A stretch of DNA of 64,000 bases from Cornus controversa (lineage: Eukaryota; Streptophyta; Magnoliopsida; Cornales; Cornaceae), in contig CM048852.1 of assembly GCA_026545225.1 (NCBI GenBank), positions 14,461,146-14,525,145 of the forward strand. Reading direction: 5' to 3'. Both the position numbers and the translations under genes were made by a program. Shown here in pieces: positions 47,166-58,313 of the stretch (position 1 is its first letter; each line of letters starts with the position of its first letter). Below the pieces are notes generated by a model. It saw nothing but the letters and a program-made list of their open reading frames with translations, searched no databases and was not told the origin of the DNA.

Positions 47166-48803
47166 TCTAGTACTCTTATTGGATAACAGTGTACTATCAA
47201 GTATATCAAGCTTTTATGGTTTCTTTCTAACTAAATTTCTTGATTAACATGTATGTTATTCTATTATCTATTATAATTTCTTGTTGAAAAGTGAAATTTG
47301 TAGAAATTTTCTAACAAGAGATACAATCATTAAAAAAGTCATATCTTCCTTGTGTGATATCAGATTGAGTTGCCATTTTTGTAAAAACGAATTTAATGAA
47401 CAGAGCTATGTTTTATAAAATTTATGAATTTATGAAATTCGGCAAAGCTTCCCAATCAACCTATAAAGTGACATTTTTATTGCTGGTAGATTGAGTTGGG
47501 TCTTATATCAAAAGAAAGTCATCAATAGAACGAACATATCTTTCTCGCCTCATGTATTAGAATGATATAAAATTAACGTTAAATCAAAGAAAACAACTGG
47601 GGCTATGTTGCTGCAAAAAATCAAACTTCATGGAGATCTACAACAATGTCAATAGTTGTTCAAAGTTGCTAGTCCTGTCATGCGATTCAATGAAAAGAAC
47701 TAAAAATTTTCAAACTCGAAATTTAAGGATTGGAGGTAGTATATTGATTGTCCATTGGTGGCATTATGGAGTTATCCGCAATCAAAGGTTGGTCGCATAT
47801 TGACTCGAGATTATTCAAAGCCGATAATGCATGAACAAACCTCCCCTTATTAAATGGTCAAGCCATCAATTCTTCTCCTTACTAAAGAGTCGAGCCGACA
47901 CTTCCCCTTATTAAAGGGCCAAGCCACAAACTCTTCTTTATTAAGGGGACATCAATAATGGTGATCTATGAACCTTCTTCTTAAAGGAGTGAGCTCACAA
48001 AGCTTGGAACTATTAAACCCCACGAGGGTTCACCTTCACGGAAGGGCTTTTCTTAAAGGGGTGGGATGGATTAATCCCAAGATCAAATGCAATTTTCTTG
48101 CTAAAGCAAGACACACACCTCAACGTGAGGGCCCTTCTTAGAGGGCGGGATGAATTAATCTCGAGAAAATACGACTAATGCATTCAACTCCATGAGAGAG
48201 CCTTTCTTAAAAGGGCAGGATGGATTAATCCCGAGATCAAATGATTTTTTTTTGCTAAGGCAAGGTGCACACCTTCACGAGAGGGCCCTTTTTAAAAGGG
48301 CAAGATGAATTAATCTCAAGAAAATGCGACTAACTTGCATACACCTCCACGAGAGTGCCTTCTTAAAAGGGCCAGATAAATTAATTCCGAGATCAAATGC
48401 AATTTCCTTGCTAAGGCAAGGACCACACCTCTATAAGAGGGTCCTTCTTAAAAGGGTGGAAGGAATTAATCTCAAAAAAATGCGACCAACCTGCTTGCAC
48501 CTCCACAACAGGACTCTTCTTCAAGGGCGGGATGGATTAATCCCAAGATCAAATGCAATTTTCTTGCGAAGGCAAGATCACATCATCCTTGGGGCTCTTA
48601 GTCTCGAGAACAAACATTCAAGTATCTTATTAAAGGGGTTCCACTCAAAAATTTGCTTTTCAAAAGAAGTGTCCAGTACGAGGCATGGCCAAGGACAAGT
48701 TTACTTCAAATGCTTGTGTATTTTCATTGAGTTCATGAGATAACGTGTTTCAAACTTAAGATTCCTGGCACGTGTGACACACGCTTAGAAATCAGGGGAC
48801 AAC
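47166..48803 (+). mobile_element. 3' internal region of a Tat-type gypsy element
   Basis: The part at about 47880-48590 consists of degenerate tandem units of about 165 bp with half-units (GGGATGGATTAATCC, GAGATCAAATGCAATTT, TTGCTAAGGCAAG, CACGAGAGGG). It leads into a purine-rich AATCAGGGGACAAC and an LTR start at 48804. Long tandem repeats just before the 3' LTR are typical of the Tat branch of plant gypsy elements. No pol remains. The left limit is where AT-rich repeat DNA stops. Confidence 0.55.
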
Positions 48804-49222
48804 TGATGGAGTAATTTTAGTAGGGGACTCAAATCGACAGGTGAAGTGGTATGGACTCAAATTCTATGAAAGTTTAGTCTGCAAGGAAGTCTAACCGGCG
48901 AAGGATTCAAAAGGTTGACTTAAGCTATAATAAGATAAAGATAACTACCTTATCTCCAAATATCTCTCCTAATTGAATTGGAGAAGGTAACTGAAGGAAT
49001 TTTCTACTAGAATGCTACTAACAAACACTCTCTTATAAAAAAGAGCCTCGGGGCACATCCAAAGTTATAGAATATTAAATACAGAATGACTTTTTTGTTT
49101 ATACGATCGTAAATGCTAATTTGATCTTTGAAGTGTACCTGGCCGACACTCTACCGATGCAGTCACATCTCCTTTGTTTTGCAGGAAGGCACGAGTTGAA
49201 CCGAATCATGGGATTTTTTGCA
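48804..49222 (+). mobile_element. LTR of the Tat-type gypsy element
   Basis: Starts TGATGGAGTAATTTTAG right after the purine tract and ends near GGGATTTTTTGCA, about 420 bp. A TATAAAAAAGAGCC stretch near 49036 fits a TATA region. Short LTRs of this form are usual for the Tat branch. The end is approximate (49222-49230). Confidence 0.6.
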
Positions 49223-49244
49223 TCATCACACACTATATGCATAT

Positions 49245-50093
49245 TGTTACCCAAGAATTTTCCCTAGAGGGAGGGGGGAAGGTGAACAATGGAACTTTTT
49301 CGGTTTAGCTTGATTTAACAAAGGTAAGCTTGGTTGAACTTTTTCGGTTTAACTTGATTTAACAAAAGTCTTCATTACCAAACCAAACGTTTGGTCTTCT
49401 TTGCCAAGTGCACCACTTGGTTTTTCTCTCAAATGTAGAATAATAGTTTGAGTACAATGAAGAATATCCCTTAATGGATAGATACACAAATGATACCTCA
49501 TATACCTAGAGTTAGTTATGATCTCCTCAATTGAAAGCTATTCACTAGGATTTTGCCACTATGAATGATATGCAAGTGTTTGGCTCAATAGTGGTAACTA
49601 CCAATAGATGAATGATATGAAGATTTAAGCTCTAAGATAACATCTACCAATAATATATGATCATGGAAGGTTATGGTAGTCTTTCACACTTATATAATAC
49701 ATATACAAGGTGTATATATAGCACAAGAATAGATTCGGGCTATTTAGAAGTGGTTAGGAAACATTTAATGCAGGAACTAGCCGTTATATTCAAAATCTGA
49801 CGGTATTGGCTGGCTGATGACATTATTTTGGTCGATCGAAGCTACTATTCGGTCAGCTAAAATGATGTTTCAACATCCCCTATTTTGCACACCCTACTGG
49901 ATTTAATTCCAGCTCCTACTAGCCGGCTGATGGTTTCATCAGTCAACTGAAAGTCCTCTTCGGTCAGTTGAAATAATGTTTCAGCTACTTCAATTTTTCA
50001 CTAGCTATTGACTGGATTGTATTTTAGCATCTACCAACCGACTGATGGGATCCATTAGGTGACCAAAAGTTCCCGATCGAAACTGATGGGATC
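49245..50093 (-). mobile_element. SIRE-type copia LTR fragment, third copy
   Basis: Starts TGTTACCCAAGAATTTTCC with CTAGAGGGAGGGGGG and then follows the larger LTR with gaps: CCACTTGGTTTTTCTCTC, ATCCCTTAATGGATAG, ATACACAAATGATA, ACTAGCCGTTA, then CAGCTGAAA/CAGTTGAAA-type words. It is cut off at about 50093 by a gypsy LTR tail. Confidence 0.75.
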
Positions 50094-50143
50094 CTTGGTT
50101 TCTGGAGAATGAAAATCAGGGCGTGACAACATGGTATCAGAGT
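50094..50143 (+). mobile_element. Gypsy LTR tail with initiator-Met primer-binding site
   Basis: A short LTR end (AATCAGGGCGTGACA, to 50128) is followed after three bases by TGGTATCAGAGTTTGG (50132-50147), the primer-binding form complementary to initiator methionine tRNA used by chromoviruses and many other plant retroelements. Only a scrap of the element remains. Confidence 0.75.
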
Positions 50144-50189
50144 TTGGTACCACAGTGAGATTTGAAAGACGAGATAGTGATATGACATT

Positions 50190-50233
50190 CCAATCACCCT
50201 TGGTTTTCAGAGAACAAAAATCGGGGCATGACA
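50190..50233 (+). mobile_element. Second short gypsy LTR tail
   Basis: CACCCTTGGTTTTCAGAG leads to AATCGGGGCATGACA at 50233, the same terminal wording as the tails at 50128 and 18103. No body of this LTR is present on the left. Confidence 0.6.
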
Positions 50234-50235
50234 GT

Positions 50236-50530
50236 GTGAGTCTGGGACAGAGTTAGTTGTACTTTGCTTCAACAATAATGGATTTAGTTCTTTGGGGCTA
50301 CAAAGCATCATTCATGATTTTTTTCCCAATTTGGATTTTTTATGTATAACTGGTGCATTCGTTTACTTTACTGTACTTTATTTATTTACTTGCTTTGTGG
50401 AATGACTTAGATTTTTTAATTGAACTTAAAATTGAATAATTTGAAAAATTAAGCAAAAAGTGAGTAAACCAAATCACCCCCTCTAGGTTTTAAAACAAGA
50501 TTCGCAGCCGCTTTTGCACTACATAAATCA
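50236..50530 (+). repeat. Dispersed repeat R1, copy 2
   Basis: Matches 16795-17090 along nearly its full length, in the same orientation. See that entry for shared words. In both places a gypsy LTR or LTR-derived sequence is adjacent. Confidence 0.7.
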
Positions 50531-51375
50531 CAAATGCTTGCCAAGGTATCATGTGATTTCCTACTCAAGTCTCAACTACCATATTAACCTTTGCTGAGTG
50601 ATACTGTAAATCGAAGTTATAATCCTCTATGTGTTGCGCCCATCTTTGTTTCCTTATGTTTAGGTCATTTTTATGTTGAAAGGTACTTCAAACTCTTATG
50701 ATTGGAGAATACCTTAAAATTTTTCCCATACAAGTAATGCCTCCACATTTTTAATGCAAAAATTACCGCTGCTAACTCCAAGTTGTGAGTCGGGTAATTC
50801 TGCTTATGTGTTTTAAATTGTCGGGAACCATATGCCACTACCCTCTCGATTTGCATTAAAACATAACCCATATCATTTCGTGAAGTGTCACAGTAGATCA
50901 CATAACCCAAACTATGTTCAGGAAGGATCAAAATTTGAGCACTAGTCAATCGACTCTTTAATTCCATGAAAGCATGTTCACAAGCATCGTTCTACATGAA
51001 CTTTATTCCCTTATGAGTAAGTCGTGTCATCGGTGCTACCAATCGTGAAAACCCTTCATAAACCGTTGATAGTATCTAGCTAAACCTAAGAAACTGCGTA
51101 TCTCAAATACGTTCTTCGGCCCTTCCCAATTCATTACCACTTCAATCTTAGAATGGCCTATGAAAATGCCTCCTTCCGACACCACATATCCAAGGAATTT
51201 CACTTATGTCAACCAAAACTTACTTTTCGTACTTGGCATACAACATTTGTTTCCTCAAAATCTGTAACACTGTCCTCAAGTGAATCTTATGCTCCTTTAC
51301 CGATGATGCGTAAACTAAGATGTCATGAACAAACATCGCCACAAACTTGTCCAAGTAAACACTAAAGACCTAGTT
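50531..51375 (-). mobile_element. Ty3/gypsy reverse transcriptase and RNase H fossil
   Basis: Read right to left, the order is that of a chromovirus-like pol: the end of the RT palm (FVAMFVHDILVYASS near 51320, where functional elements have an FIDDILVYS motif), then KFLGYVVSEGG, then SFLGLARYYQRFMKGFSR near 51060, and RNase H at 50671-50967 with [34 protein letters not shown] and NHKSLKYL. It is decayed with several breaks. No LTR belonging to it could be assigned. Confidence 0.9.
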
Positions 51376-52320
51376 CAGCCTCGCTCTTGGCCCAAATCTT
51401 GGTTCATGAGGTGTCAAGCTCACTCGGCCACTAACCCCGTGACCTTGAGTGAGCGTGAAAATCACTATTCTATTACCCTCGACTCTGATCCGGACCACCA
51501 AGACCAATTATGTGGAATCTTAACCAGTCCAACCTAAGTTCCTATGTGGAACATGTGGATTCTATTCTCACTTTTCACTCACATATCTCAGCAGAAGCTT
51601 AATCCCACGCACACTACAAAGGCATGTGTTCATCATTCACATTACTGGCTCGTCTCTAGCCTGTACATACCCGATCCTTGCTCAACTAGACCTTAAAACA
51701 TCCTTTTCGTCATTCTGCTAGTTTTGGTCTACTAATGGACTCCCCATCAATCGGTTGAGAATTGGGCACTTCTTCAGTTGGCTGATCAATTCTTCAGCCA
51801 GTTGAAAGCCTCTTTTCGGTCAAAACTTATTCTTACAACACCTGTATTTTTGATCTCTAGGATCTCAAGGGTACCAGTCAGCTGATAAACAAACTAGTCG
51901 ACCGAAACTCCCTTGAACCTACTATTTCTCATTTCCAGCACTATAAAAAAACACCTATACTTTCCCCACGTGATGGGACCTCATAAATGATCATTTTCTA
52001 ATGTTATGCTCATACATATACTACACAAATTATGATTTGAAACTCAAATAATTTTTTCATACATGAACATAACTCACAAAGTCTCATACATGCTCTTACC
52101 TATCCAAACCTTGCATCTATTCATGATACCCACATATATACATATCAAACTTACTTTAAAAAATGTAAAGCTTTACATACATAGCAAAAATGCATTTAGT
52201 CCACATTCCGAAAATGCATTTCAAAAGAAACTACAAAATGGCCAAAACCTCGTCTATGCCCTAAACCTGTTCAAGATTTACCTCGTTGCGATTACCTAAA
52301 AGAGATTTATTATATTAGCC
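51376..52320. other. Unassigned repeat-like DNA
   Basis: No gene recognised. The segment 51740-51930 has CAGCCAGTTGAAAG, CGGTCAAAAC and AGTCAGCTGA words like those of the SIRE-type LTRs, so it may be another LTR scrap. The part 52000-52320 is AT-rich. Confidence 0.4.
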
Positions 52321-52775
52321 TGTTTCACCTAATAGTATGATATTTTTTGTTTTGGGCCTAAGCCTGTACGTTTTTGTTATTAGGTTTTACCCAAAAATGT
52401 CTCATACTATTTGGAGAGAACACACTATATATAAGCATATCCCCTTCTCCACACCTAAGCAATGTGGGATTAAGCACCCCGTAGCCTGCTAGTGTGCTAG
52501 CTCGCCTAGTGTCTGTTACACAAACTGACATCACACCCACCCATAAGGGTCACCATAATCCACCCACCTAGGAGGCCCGATATCCCCATCGGCACACTTT
52601 CAGCTGGGTCCAACTCTAATACAATTTGTGTTGACCCACTCCACTACATGGTATGATATTATTCGCTTTGGGCCAAGCCAGCACAGTTTTGTTCTTGAAT
52701 TTTACCCCAAAAGGCCTTATACCATTTAGAAAGAACACACTAGATATAAACACATCCCCTTCTCCACACCCATAC
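52321..52775 (-). mobile_element. TRIM (short non-coding LTR element), truncated
   Basis: Two direct copies of a short LTR lie at 52321-52535 and from 52629 to 52775. Each starts TGTT and contains TATGATATT, a TTTGGGCC block, CAAAA or CCCAAAA, an inverted echo of the start (CATACTATT or ATACCATTT), AGAACACACTA and CCCCTTCTCCACACC. Between them is an interior of under 100 bp. Next to the right LTR is TCCAACTCTAATACAATTT, the complement of a degenerate initiator-Met primer-binding site, so the element reads on the minus strand. The right LTR is cut at 52775 by the SIRE-type LTR. No coding capacity, as is normal for TRIMs. Confidence 0.72.
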
Positions 52776-54649
52776 TGTTACCCAATATTTGTCCCTAGAG
52801 GGGGGGGGGTGAATAGGGACAATAGGCAAATGATGGAACTTTTTCGATTGAGATCATTTTGACAAAAGTAGGCTTTTTTGGACTTTTGTCAAACACTTGA
52901 GAAACTTATGTATTCAACAAGTGGGATTGAGAATGTTCTACCTATCATGCACTTAAATGATCAAGTAGATATAACAAATGAAGTGTTCATAAAAGTGCAA
53001 CGTATCATGCTTGTAGTGTATGGAAATGTTGATTGTGTGTTTAATCAAAGCCATGATATGCAAATTGATTGGCAAAAAGGTGATCAAATAAATACTCAAT
53101 CAATTTACAATACAATCAATTCCACAGCTCAACCAATATACTCCAAGCATACATCCCATCCTCCTTATATGAAGCATTTAAACAACATTCATTAAATAAT
53201 CAATTATAAAACAAATGCTAACAAAATAAAGGAGTAAATCTATCAAAAGGGAACTTGAGCAATTATCTATGAATAGATATAAAAAGTAAAACTCACATAG
53301 ACAATTAATCAAGCACTTGGAGTGCTACTCATTGATTCATAAAATGGTACATTGGATAAGGAATGAAATGAGCTAAATGAGTATATGTCTACCAATACTA
53401 AAATGGAATTAAAACTCATAAAAGCATTTTATCAAACACATGGTGTGATGACCCAAATTTTTTCTTAAAATTATAATTACGGGTCAGTAACTTTTAAGCA
53501 TGATTAATTGTTTGATAACATGCTTAGTGGACTTAAATGATCTCTTTATGTCTCTTTACGTTTTGACTTGGGTGTGGGACCAAAATGGGTTCGGGTGACC
53601 CGAGGAAAATAACTACGGACTCTAGAAAGTGTCATGGGGGTATGAATGTAAGTTTAAGGACTTAAGTGAAGTTTTAGAAAAAGAGGAAAGGCTAGTTTGC
53701 GAATAAGTGCAAATGACCCATAATAAGGAGCAAATAAGGAGAGGTGGAGGGTTTAGTTGCAAAGGGCCAAATATATTATACATATATGATATATACATGG
53801 AAAAAAAGAGGGGAAAATCAGATTTTTCACTCCTCTCTCTCTCTCTTGGCCGGCTCTACCACTCTCTCTCTCTACAAGTTCTCTTCTCTCCTTCTCTCTA
53901 AGTTTTGAGGGCCTAAAAGTGAGATTTGAGGGTAAAGCCAAGAATTAAAGTTATTCTCCTCACTCTCCTCTTCGATTTGATCAGTGGAAAGTTGCCGTTG
54001 GAGGAGTTTGAAGCTTGGTGAAATTTGAATCTTCCACTTCTAAGCTTGGATTTTGAGGTAGGGGTTCTCCTTCTCTTCTACTTGTTGATTCTAGGATTTT
54101 GGGTGAAGATGGAAGGTATAGGTTGTGTTTTGCATTTTTTTTGTGGTAGTGAGAGGGGAGGGATGGATGTGTTCTACTTCTCTTGAGTTCCTTTTCCTTG
54201 TAAGATAGTGTACCTTGTGTTGATGTATAACATGTGGGTTCAATGTGCATAAATTGAGAAATTGTGAGTATGTATGATTATATGCTCAATTTGGGGTATA
54301 TGTGATAAATGTGAAATGTATGACATATTGATGTGATTATATATGAAATGTGTGATGATTAAATGTATGTGAGCTCTATGTGCTAAATTTATGCATTTAG
54401 TGTGGTATGAGAAAAATATGCTAAATTTTGGAGTTGCATGCATATGAGAGGTTATATGTATGAGTTATTCATATATATGCTATGTGTGGTTTTATGGAGA
54501 TGAAATGCATGTTATGTTCTTTTATAACTAGAGAATGCATTGTGAAGCATAAATTTTGAGTGTTTGATTACAATATGTTCGAAATGCATATATGGGTCGT
54601 TGTGAGGAAACGGGGAAAGTGGTCTATATTAGGTGTTAGTCAATTGGGT

Positions 54650-54880
54650 CAATTATGCTCGGTGACGGTGCTGACATGGACTAATCACCTTGAGCCACTC
54701 AATGATTCAGTGACGGTGCTGATATGGACTAATCACCTTAAATTCAATTATGCTCAGTGGCGGTGCTGACATGGACTAACCACTTTGAGCCGCGTAACAC
54801 TCGGTGATGGTGCTGATATGGTCTAATCACCTTGAGTAACCAAATATGTGGTGACGGTGCTGATATGGTCTAATCACCAA
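54650..54880 (+). repeat. Minisatellite of about 48-bp units in the solo LTR
   Basis: Five degenerate units each contain GTGACGGTGCTGACATGG or a close variant followed by ACTAATCACC or TCTAATCACC. Confidence 0.92.
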
Positions 54881-56059
54881 TGGGTAAAGCAAAATATTGC
54901 CCCAAAAGTATGTCGTTGGCGGAGTGGGCCAAAGTCGGGAGACGGTTGTGAGAGGTGTCCCAGGTTATATGGTTGGTCAAAAACCATGTTAGGGTACTGG
55001 GTTGAGTCCTAGAGAGGAACGAGGGTATGTTATTGCTTTCATTTTAAATTGTGAAGCATGATACGCGTGCTTAATGCATTCTTATTTATATATGCATCGC
55101 TTGTGAATGAACATGACATATGTTGAATGATACATGAAATGTGGTGACATGCATTCATGTAGGTCGTGTCGAGTCGGCACTTAGGGGGGTTGGGGTATCT
55201 CTACTGAGCTGCAGTGGTGCTCACCCCTTTATTCTAAACTTTTTACAGATAAGGCGCCGATGACGGATGGGACTTGAGTGTCCAAGTGGAATTTTAGTTA
55301 TATTTTGCTACATTTGGATATTTGTACATTTGGCTATCTGTGCCGGCTTGTGGCACGGTAATGATCTAGTTGTAGTCATGGTAGAATTCGTTACATTTTG
55401 AACCTTATGTATGAATTCTTGTAATGACTATAAACTTAGAAAATCATATGAATGATATGTGCTTCTTGAGAAAAGTGTATGTGTTGAAAAAGTATGGCAC
55501 TATAGAACTATTTTCCTCTTGAGTTATGACTTCTTGTATGGATAATTATGAGTTAATGGATTATAGAATACATGTATGCATGATTTTTTGAATGAAGATG
55601 ATAGGAAAAATTGATGGAATTACATTTCAAATGTGAAATGCATGTTGTGTGAATATACTTGATGACCATTAAGGCATTAGAGTAGCCATTGGGGGGACAC
55701 GTGCCCAAAAGTGTCCATTTTGAGTTTATGGCATGGATGAAATTTATATGTATTGAAGGATAATTGTATTAGCTTCAATTTGATAGGTCATGGGCCTTGT
55801 TTGGATATAAAATGAGGAAGATATGCATATTTTAGTGCAAGGGTTTAATTTTTGCCCCATAGTCATTGATTTGGATATAACTCAGGTTTTGGTTGGTATT
55901 TTTAGATGATTCTAATTGGGTTGGATGCTTGACATGTTGAGGATGACCCATGCCAAATTTTGAGTCAAACGGACTTATAGATTGTGAGATATTCGAATTT
56001 GAAGTTAGGGTGAAGTTGTAGTTAAATTGGTGTTGCAAAAAATTTCGCCAGGAATTTAC

Positions 56060-56096
56060 GGCGATCGATCGCCCTCTTTTACGGCGATCGATCGCC
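56060..56096. repeat. Twin 14-bp palindromes GGCGATCGATCGCC
   Basis: Perfect palindromes at 56060-56073 and 56083-56096 sit in a local TTTACGGCGATCG tandem unit of 23 bp, with a degenerate third version (GTGATCGATCCCC) near 56133. They are GC-rich islands with several CpG sites in AT-rich DNA. Confidence 0.95.
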
Positions 56097-58313
56097 CCTG
56101 TAAAAGGCCAAAATCTGGCCTCGGTCGACCTTTAGTGATCGATCCCCTTTTACAGCATGCACTATTCAAACAGTGTTTTGTCCAACTTCAAAGGGGCATA
56201 TCTCCTTCGTTTCAAATCGGATTTTGATGATTCTTTTTTTGAAATTGTGTATTTTTAAACCCTCTTTCTAATGGTTTCATTTTAAGACATTGATTATAAA
56301 CTCACAAGGAGTTATATGTTCGTATTTGTGGGTTGGAAGCATTCAAAGGGTTGTTTGGTTGAGGCCATTGGAGTTAGGTGATGTTGACTTATGCATAGGT
56401 AATTACAAGTGGGTGACTAGGCTTTCGTGGTAATGAAAGGTTAAGATGGTCCATTAGGAATTAATGGACAGGTTTACACTCGGGATTCGAGTCGGTCTGG
56501 GGGAGTCTCGGGGCTCGGATTCCGGGGCGTGACACATGGTGTGCAACTTAATTGGAGATGAATAATCAAATGAGTACTCAATCAATCAACATACTCCAAG
56601 CATTCATCCCATCCTCCTCATATAAATTAAATCATATAAACTAATAGCATTCATATATAAAGCATAATGAAATTAAATATATAAAATGCTATTAAGTAGA
56701 AGAGTTAAGGGTTAGAGAAATGCAAACCAAGCAACACCACGATATTTACATGGTTCGGCAACAACTCCAGCCTACGTCCATGCCTCAAGAGCTTTTCTTG
56801 AGGTTTCCACTATGAAGCTTTCCTTAAGGGTGGAAAGCAAACCTCTACAATTGCCAAGTCCAACACTTGGTCTTCTTTACTCCATTGAACACTTCACCAA
56901 GACTTCATTGCCAAGCGCATAACTTGGTCTTCCGTTTACTTTTGACGGTTCAAGTGAGAACCTTTACAAGCTTCTATGAAGCAATCCCTTTTGCCAAGAG
57001 CACCTCTTGGACTTCCTCTCAAATAGAATGAATAGGAGTTTGAGTACAATAAAAAATATCCCTTAATGGATAGATACACAAATGATAGCTCACATACCTA
57101 GAGTTATAATTGATGAATCAATATGAAAGCTCAACTCTAGATGAATATGAAAGATGAACAATAGATATGCAATGTAAGTTCACTTTTCTCTTTTTCTTAC
57201 AAGAGAGTTTCTACCAATTAATATGAGATGAGGGATTCATGGTAGAACTTACTCATAATATGTATAAACTAAATGCACAAGGTGAGTTTTTCTCTTTCTA
57301 TCTTCTCTCTTAGCTAAAAGCAGCCCCAAACTCATATATATAGAGTCTTTGAAAAATATAGCTGTTAGAGGGTAGTTGTGAGCATTAAATGCACTGAACT
57401 AGCCGTTAGATCCAGATCCAGCAACTTTCAGTTGGCTGAAAATAAGGTTTCAGTCAGCTAAAAAATGCTCTAGAAATATCAAAACCTACTGCCATTTTCA
57501 GTCGGCTAAAAGTGCATTTTCAGCAAGCTAAAACTGAACTTTCAGCAAGCTCAAAATTGAGTTTCAGCAAGCTCAAACTTAGGTTTCAGCAAGCTCAAAC
57601 TTTCAGCAAGCTCAAACTTTCAGCAAGCTCAAACTTAACTTGAAGTTCATTGACTAAATGTGAATATTGAGTATAAAAGATATTTTCAATTGGAGATCAT
57701 CTCAATATTACATAAGGCTTTTTATGATTTAAACATATAAGTTCAAAGTCTTATTACTCTAATTCCCATAGACCATTTCAAATGATGTGATTGAAATACA
57801 TGGTCCTAGTTATGACTTAATAATTGAGTTCTTCCAAAGCTTATGAAAGCTTGAACTAACTCAACCTTAGAAAAGGCCTCATGATGTTATAAATGAAGTT
57901 CATTGCCTATTGCTTATACTCTAAGGACTTATAAATGACATGAATTATATTCATTGGTCCTAGAGCTTTCATGTGAGTACATCAAAATAACTTTACAATA
58001 AATACAAGCACTCACCCAAGACTAGCCTACCCAAGTCTTTTGATCTTCAAATATTTAAGCTCTTGGGCTCTTTCATCATGTGGCTTCACTTCTACTTCGC
58101 CATTGATCTTTGATTATTAATCTTTGAGCTCTATGATCATGTGGCTTCATATATCTTCTTGTAAGTTCCTTTGAAGTCCAAATCCTTTAAGATACTTGAG
58201 ATAATTTGATACCTTGTAAATTGCACACTCAAGTAAACTTATTAGATCTACACTACAATAGATTATTATCATCAAAATCACTCAAACAACTTTTGGTTGA
58301 AACCTTGAGGTCA

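Larger units (their letters stand above)
53444..56534 (+). mobile_element. Ty3/gypsy solo LTR, 3.09 kb, nested
   Basis: Starts TGTGATGACCCAAAT and ends GGGGCGTGACA, with a perfect 5-bp target duplication CATGG (53439-53443 and 56535-56539). There is no gag, pol or second LTR, so it is a clean solo LTR left by recombination between two LTRs. It contains a TC-rich stretch at 53832-53900, a TGAGGTAGGGGT motif at 54054-54065, a minisatellite at 54650-54880, the CACGTG block at 55691-55722 and twin palindromes near 56060-56096. The intact target duplication suggests a younger insertion than its host LTR, as nesting requires. Confidence 0.92.
52776..58313 (-). mobile_element. SIRE/Maximus-type copia LTR (about 2.4 kb) interrupted by a nested solo LTR
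   Basis: The plus-strand left end is TGTTACCCAATATTTGTCC, followed by CTAGAGGGGGGGGGTGAATAG. The right end is CCTTGAGGTCA at 58313, after which AAAAAGGGGGAGAT (minus strand) forms the polypurine tract. It contains the tandem CAGCAAGCTCAAACTT repeats at about 57500-57640. A gypsy solo LTR with its target duplication occupies 53444-56539; without it the LTR is about 2.4 kb. Two partial relatives lie at 40526 and 49245. The adjoining internal region identifies it as the 3' LTR of a minus-strand element. Confidence 0.83.

Noticed and set aside
48324-48743. 139-residue open frame on the plus strand
   Set aside because: It runs through the 165-bp tandem repeats of the Tat-type 3' region and is itself periodic; no independent coding evidence.
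50132-50147. tRNA gene at the TGGTATCAGAG word
   Set aside because: Only the primer-binding complement of a tRNA 3' end is present, directly after an LTR terminus; no tRNA fold surrounds it.
53753-54250. Minus-strand open frames rich in R, E, S and P
   Set aside because: They are complements of TC-rich LTR sequence within a bounded solo LTR.
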